Assembly (NCBI GenBank): GCA_023460315.1
Contig: JAEWQO010000078.1
Span: forward strand, 1 to 64,000
Length of the DNA stretch: 64,000 nt
Source: Actinomycetes bacterium
GTDB lineage: Bacteria > Actinomycetota > Coriobacteriia > Coriobacteriales > Eggerthellaceae
Direction of reading: 5' to 3'
Part shown: piece by piece, positions 60,492 through 64,000 of the stretch
Numbering within the stretch: the first letter of the stretch is position 1
Layout: each line of letters opens with the position of its first letter
Notes under the pieces: model-generated
Databases searched by the model: none
What the model was told of the DNA's origin: nothing
What the model saw: the letters and a program-made list of their open reading frames with translations, nothing else
Position numbers and translations under genes: made by a program

Positions 60492-61154
60492 ATGGCTGTC
60501 ATGAAAGTTGAAAACATTGGGAAATCCTATGGCGAGGTAGTCATTCTCAAGAACATCTCGTTTGAGGTCGAGGCAGGTGAATCCATCGCATTCGTGTCTC
60601 CTTCCGGATCGGGCAAGTCGACCCTGCTCTCCATGCTGGGCCTTCTGCTGTCACCCACGGAAGGGCTCCTTGAGGTTGGTGGGGAAGCGGTGCGCGGCGA
60701 CCTTCCCGACAAGGAGCTTTCTGCCTTGCGACGCGACACGTTTGGATTCGTCTTTCAGCACACGCAGCTGGTTGGTTCGTTGAGGGCGGTTGAGAATGTC
60801 ATGGCCCCGGCGAATTTTGCCAAGAACCTGACGTTTGATCCGCGGCAGCGCGCTGAAGAGCTGTTGAGGTCGCTTGGGCTTGCGGACCGGTTGCAGCACT
60901 TTCCCTATCAGCTGAGCGTCGGACAGAAGCGGCGCGTTGCGACGGCACGCGCCTTGCTGCTTGATCCTGCGATCGTCATAGCGGATGAGCCGACGAACGA
61001 TCTGGATGAATCGAGCGCCCAGAGCGTGGCCGACACCTTGTTCAAGCGGGTCGAGCAGGGCGGGACCTTGTTGTTTGCCACCCATGACAAGGAGCTTGCC
61101 GGCCGGGCCGACCGCATCATGCACCTGGTGGACAAGACGTTTGTGGAGAGGTAG
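60492..61154 (+). CDS. LolD/MacB-type ABC transporter ATPase
   Basis: A 220-residue ATPase. Walker A SPSGSGKST, Q-loop FVFQHTQLVGSLRAVENVM, signature LSVGQKRRVATARAL (Val in place of the second Gly of LSGGQ), Walker B IVIADEPTNDLD, switch His in FATHDKEL. AACAAGGAG lies upstream. It pairs with the FtsX-type permease. Together with the DUF4418 gene at 61222 it matches a recurring FtsX-LolD-DUF4418 arrangement in Actinobacteria and Firmicutes. Confidence 0.9.
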   Translation: MAVMKVENIGKSYGEVVILKNISFEVEAGESIAFVSPSGSGKSTLLSMLGLLLSPTEGLLEVGGEAVRGDLPDKELSALRRDTFGFVFQHTQLVGSLRAVENVMAPANFAKNLTFDPRQRAEELLRSLGLADRLQHFPYQLSVGQKRRVATARALLLDPAIVIADEPTNDLDESSAQSVADTLFKRVEQGGTLLFATHDKELAGRADRIMHLVDKTFVER

Positions 61155-61206
61155 GGAAGCGCCGCGCCGAGCGAGACTTCCGCCTCGGGCCCCGCGGCGC
61201 TTCCCA
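61155..61206. terminator. Bidirectional terminator hairpin
   Basis: GGGAAGCGCCGCG (61155-61167) pairs perfectly with 61194-61206 across a 26-nt loop. It lies between the convergent ATPase gene and the DUF4418 gene. Confidence 0.7.
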
Positions 61207-61221
61207 GCGGCGAGCGTGGTG

Positions 61222-61662
61222 TTACAGGCCCATCTTCGGCAACGTGGCAGCGTTCGGGTCGGCTTTGACGGTCTGGATGATAGCGATGACCAGGGAGGCT
61301 CCAGAGGCGATCCACACGACGAGCGCCGTTTGGTGGCAATGCATGTCCGCATTGCCACATAGGCCGATGCCAAGGGGCGACGTCAGCAGGATAATGACAA
61401 TGGCCGATACCGCGGTTGCGATCGCTGCCGTGCGCCGCCCTTCCTTCGTTGAGTCTATCAGCGCAAGCAGCGACGTGACGATGCCGATGATTCCAACGAA
61501 TGACGTGGCGACGAAGGTCCAGTGGCATTTCATGGGCACGGTGCCTCCTGCCGCTGTCTCAATGGATGCCGAGCATCCTCCCATGAATACCGAGGCTGCG
61601 ACAACTGCCGCCATCCCCACGAGCGCCACTGCGGAAAGCACTCTCCATGCCTGTTTCCCCAT
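61222..61662 (-). CDS. DUF4418 family membrane protein
   Basis: A 146-residue protein with four membrane helices (AWRVLSAVALVGMAAVVAASVFM, FVATSFVGIIGIVTSLLALI, TAAIATAVSAIVIILLTSPL, TALVVWIASGASLVIAIIQTV). The family motif VPMKCHWT and a later NADMHCHQTA give paired Cys-His residues at the membrane surface. This resembles DUF4418, often found beside FtsX/LolD-type ABC genes, as here. The function is not known; the Cys-His pairs could bind metal or haem. Confidence 0.8.
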   Translation of the reverse strand: MGKQAWRVLSAVALVGMAAVVAASVFMGGCSASIETAAGGTVPMKCHWTFVATSFVGIIGIVTSLLALIDSTKEGRRTAAIATAVSAIVIILLTSPLGIGLCGNADMHCHQTALVVWIASGASLVIAIIQTVKADPNAATLPKMGL

Positions 61663-62018
61663 CGCTGCATTCCCCTTTCAAAATTATTTCTGGCGATGGT
61701 TAATATCATACTGCATATAGTTGTCTTAAGCTATCATCAATCGAAGAGCGGGGAGGAGAACAGAGGGAATCGCTTTGCGTGACGGCAGGAGAACCTTCCT
61801 TTTTCGTGGAATGGGCCACTCCAAAAGGCCGGTGTTGCAATAAACAGTTTTCCCCGTTGAAAACTCCCTGAAACATTTCGCCGTTAATTTGGTAATAGCA
61901 AGTTGACCGTGTGTTTTCAAGCAGTGTCGTGCTATCGTGTCCCGATGGATGGAGCGTGGTGGCTGTCGCGGCATTGGGGACACTGCCTCTGCAAGCGATG
62001 AGTGAGGAGCAATACCTT
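61663..62018. promoter_or_regulatory. Promoter and leader region of glnN
   Basis: 356 bp between the DUF4418 gene and glnN. It is AT-richer at 61680-61745. A TTGACC hexamer at 61904-61909 is a possible -35, but no -10 at good spacing was found. GAGGAG at 62004-62009 is the ribosome-binding site of glnN. No small gene or riboswitch was recognised. Confidence 0.35.
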
Positions 62019-64000
62019 ATGGCGAAAGTTTCGGAAATTTATGGCTCACTGGTATTCAACGAGCACACGATGCAGGAGCGACTTCCTTCCGCAACGTATA
62101 AAAACCTGCTCAAGACCATCGAAGGTGGCAAGCCCCTTGATCTCGAGGTGGCTAACGTCGTGGCACATGCCATGAAGGAATGGGCCATCGAGCTGGGCGC
62201 CACGCACTACACGCACTGGTTCCAGCCGCTTTCCGGCATAACCTCAGAAAAGCATGACAGTTTCCTTGATCCTTGCAGTGACGGACGAGCCATCATGAGC
62301 TTTTCGGGCAAGGAACTCATCCAGGGTGAGCCTGACGCTTCCAGTTTTCCTTCTGGTGGCTTGCGCGCCACGTTCGAGGCTCGCGGCTACACTGCCTGGG
62401 ATCCGACCTCCTATGCATTCATCAAAGACGAAGTCCTGTGCATTCCCACTGCCTTCTGCAGCTATACCGGTGAGGCGCTCGACAAGAAAACGCCTCTTCT
62501 GCGTTCCATGAGCGCCATCGAAGAGCAGGCAAACCGCGTATTGACCCTCTTTGGCGAGCCTCGCCAGCGTGTGGTGACCACCGTTGGCTCCGAACAGGAA
62601 TACTTCCTTATCTCGGAGAAGGATTACGCCAAGCGCCAAGATCTCATCATGACGGGACGCACGTTGTTCGGCTATGCGCCCTGCAAGGGTCAGGAGCTCG
62701 AAGAGCATTATTTCGGCGCCATTCGTCCGACGGTCAACGAGTTCATGAAGGAACTCGATGACGAGCTGTGGAAGCTCGGCATTCCCGCAAAAACGAAACA
62801 TAACGAGGTTGCGCCAGCTCAGCATGAGCTTGCTCCCATCTTTGCGAACAGCAATCGCGCCATTGACGCAAATCTTCTCACCATGGAGAAGATGCGCTTG
62901 CTCGCTTCGCATTACGGCCTTGTCTGCCTGCAGCACGAGAAGCCCTTTGAGGGGATCAACGGCTCGGGCAAGCATAACAACTGGTCTATTTCAGCCGGCA
63001 AGAAAAACCTGTTGGATCCGGGCGAGAGCCCCATGGAGAACCTGCGCTTCCTCGTGTTCTTAACCGGTGTCATCCAGGCTGTCGACGAATACCAAGAGCT
63101 GCTGCGCATGTCGGTGGCATCGGCTGGCAACGACCATCGTCTGGGTGCGAACGAAGCGCCGCCCGCCATCATCTCCATCTTCCTGGGCGATGAGCTGGGA
63201 GCTATCGTGGATGCGCTGGTCGATGGCCACGAGTACACGAGTGCCGAGAAGGTCGCCATGGATTTGGGCGTGGCCGTGCTGCCGAACTTCCTGCGCGACA
63301 ATACCGACCGCAACCGCACAAGTCCCTTCGCGTTTACCGGCAACAAGTTCGAGTTCCGCATGCCGGGTTCGTCTGTGAACCTGTCCGATGCGAACATGAT
63401 CCTGAACGTGGCCATGGCGAAGAGCCTCAAGGAGTTCGCCGATGCCATGGAAGGCAAGTCGGACACGGAGTTCGAAGCTGCCGCCATTGCCTACATCAAG
63501 GGCGTGCTCGTCGACCATCAGCGTATCATCTTCAACGGCAACGGCTACTCTGAGGAATGGCCTGTCGAGGCCGAGAAGCGTGGCTTGGCCAATCACCGCA
63601 CGACTGCCGATGCGTTGCCGTGTTACGTCGATCCCAAAAGCATCGCCCTCTTCGAAGAGTTCGGCGTGCTTTCCGAGACCGAGGTTCGCAGCCGCTACGA
63701 AGTGAAGTTGGAGAAATACAACAAGCTCATCAACATAGAGGCTCGCACGATGAAGCGTATGGTGCGTCGCGCCTATCTGCCCGTCATCAATGACTATGCC
63801 GCTGAGATTGCCAGCAACATCACAACTATCAAGGCTGCGTCTGCCGGTGCCGATTTGAGCCAGCAAGAAGAATTGCTCCAAAAGCTTCTTGGTGGCATCA
63901 AGGAGATCAGCTCCCAGTTGACGGCTTTGGACGAGGCTCATCATGCCTGTGTTGCCGTCGAGGACGAGCAGGAACAGGCTAACGAGAACGCTCATGTGGT
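62019..64000 (+). CDS. glnN: Glutamine synthetase type III (3' end beyond window)
   Basis: Makes glutamine from glutamate, ammonia and ATP. The first 660 codons are present with no stop. The start at 62019 follows GAGGAG. GSIII signatures: GSEQEYFLIS, TKHNEVAPAQHELAPIF, EGINGSGKHNNWSIS, SAGNDHRLGANEAPPAIISIF and NRTSPFAFTGNKFEFRMPGSS, plus the long C-terminal region typical of the type (about 700 residues). Type III enzymes are dodecamers unrelated in regulation to GlnA adenylylation. Only the last tens of residues are missing. Confidence 0.96.
   Translation, partial: MAKVSEIYGSLVFNEHTMQERLPSATYKNLLKTIEGGKPLDLEVANVVAHAMKEWAIELGATHYTHWFQPLSGITSEKHDSFLDPCSDGRAIMSFSGKELIQGEPDASSFPSGGLRATFEARGYTAWDPTSYAFIKDEVLCIPTAFCSYTGEALDKKTPLLRSMSAIEEQANRVLTLFGEPRQRVVTTVGSEQEYFLISEKDYAKRQDLIMTGRTLFGYAPCKGQELEEHYFGAIRPTVNEFMKELDDELWKLGIPAKTKHNEVAPAQHELAPIFANSNRAIDANLLTMEKMRLLASHYGLVCLQHEKPFEGINGSGKHNNWSISAGKKNLLDPGESPMENLRFLVFLTGVIQAVDEYQELLRMSVASAGNDHRLGANEAPPAIISIFLGDELGAIVDALVDGHEYTSAEKVAMDLGVAVLPNFLRDNTDRNRTSPFAFTGNKFEFRMPGSSVNLSDANMILNVAMAKSLKEFADAMEGKSDTEFEAAAIAYIKGVLVDHQRIIFNGNGYSEEWPVEAEKRGLANHRTTADALPCYVDPKSIALFEEFGVLSETEVRSRYEVKLEKYNKLINIEARTMKRMVRRAYLPVINDYAAEIASNITTIKAASAGADLSQQEELLQKLLGGIKEISSQLTALDEAHHACVAVEDEQEQANENAHV

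Overview
The window looks like a chromosomal segment of an anaerobic Coriobacteriia/Eggerthellaceae-type actinobacterium. The evidence is indirect but consistent: GC-rich codon use; two large LuxR regulators with about 12 membrane segments, each beside a Tat-exported fumarate-reductase-like flavoprotein; a pyrogallol-transhydroxylase/catechol-dehydroxylase-type molybdenum enzyme with a small ferredoxin; an Asp23/DUF2273/AmaP stress locus; and a type III glutamine synthetase. The species cannot be fixed from the sequence alone. No rRNA, tRNA or CRISPR array was recognised.

Layout. 0-2.3 kb: multi-hairpin DNA, an arsenite methyltransferase and an arsenic-associated aquaglyceroporin interrupted by an in-frame amber codon. 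2.3-6.3 kb: a Tat-exported protein of unknown function and an OmpR/HisKA two-component system. 6.4-12 kb: purC, a small membrane protein and single-chain purL, with a foldable element after purC. 12-21.6 kb: two LuxR-12TM/flavoprotein pairs flanking the Asp23 locus and a MoaE-like gene. 21.7-24.4 kb: lysA-hom, followed by about 600 bp without a credible gene. 25-29.3 kb: zinc-ribbon membrane protein, MarR regulator, DUF5685, J-domain protein, DnaK. 29.5-35 kb: a phosphopantetheinyl transferase and a set (class III phospho-lyase, APH-like kinase, APC permease) that fits ethanolamine breakdown through phosphoethanolamine. 35-36.6 kb: a repeat-rich intergenic island and an endonuclease-like protein. 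37-39.6 kb: HAD phosphatase, a small acidic protein, rplM-rpsI. 39.7-41.3 kb: a PAS-GGDEF-hemerythrin diguanylate cyclase. 41.5-48.1 kb: DASS transporter, molybdopterin enzyme plus ferredoxin, two zinc-ribbon mini-proteins and a LysR regulator. 48.2-48.4 kb: a MITE-like element with 25-bp terminal inverted repeats.

The most novel region is 48.6-61.2 kb. Three paralogous BioB/HydE-like radical SAM enzymes surround an ArsM-like methyltransferase and a fused nucleotidyltransferase-like/cysteine desulfurase protein. They are followed by a complete SsuABC/ThiXYZ-type importer with an unusually cysteine-rich binding lipoprotein, then an FtsX/LolD-type ABC pair and a DUF4418 protein. I infer a sulfur-inserting, methylating biosynthetic or salvage pathway with its own transport. 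The product is unknown.

The window ends inside a type III glutamine synthetase gene, of which about 660 codons are present.
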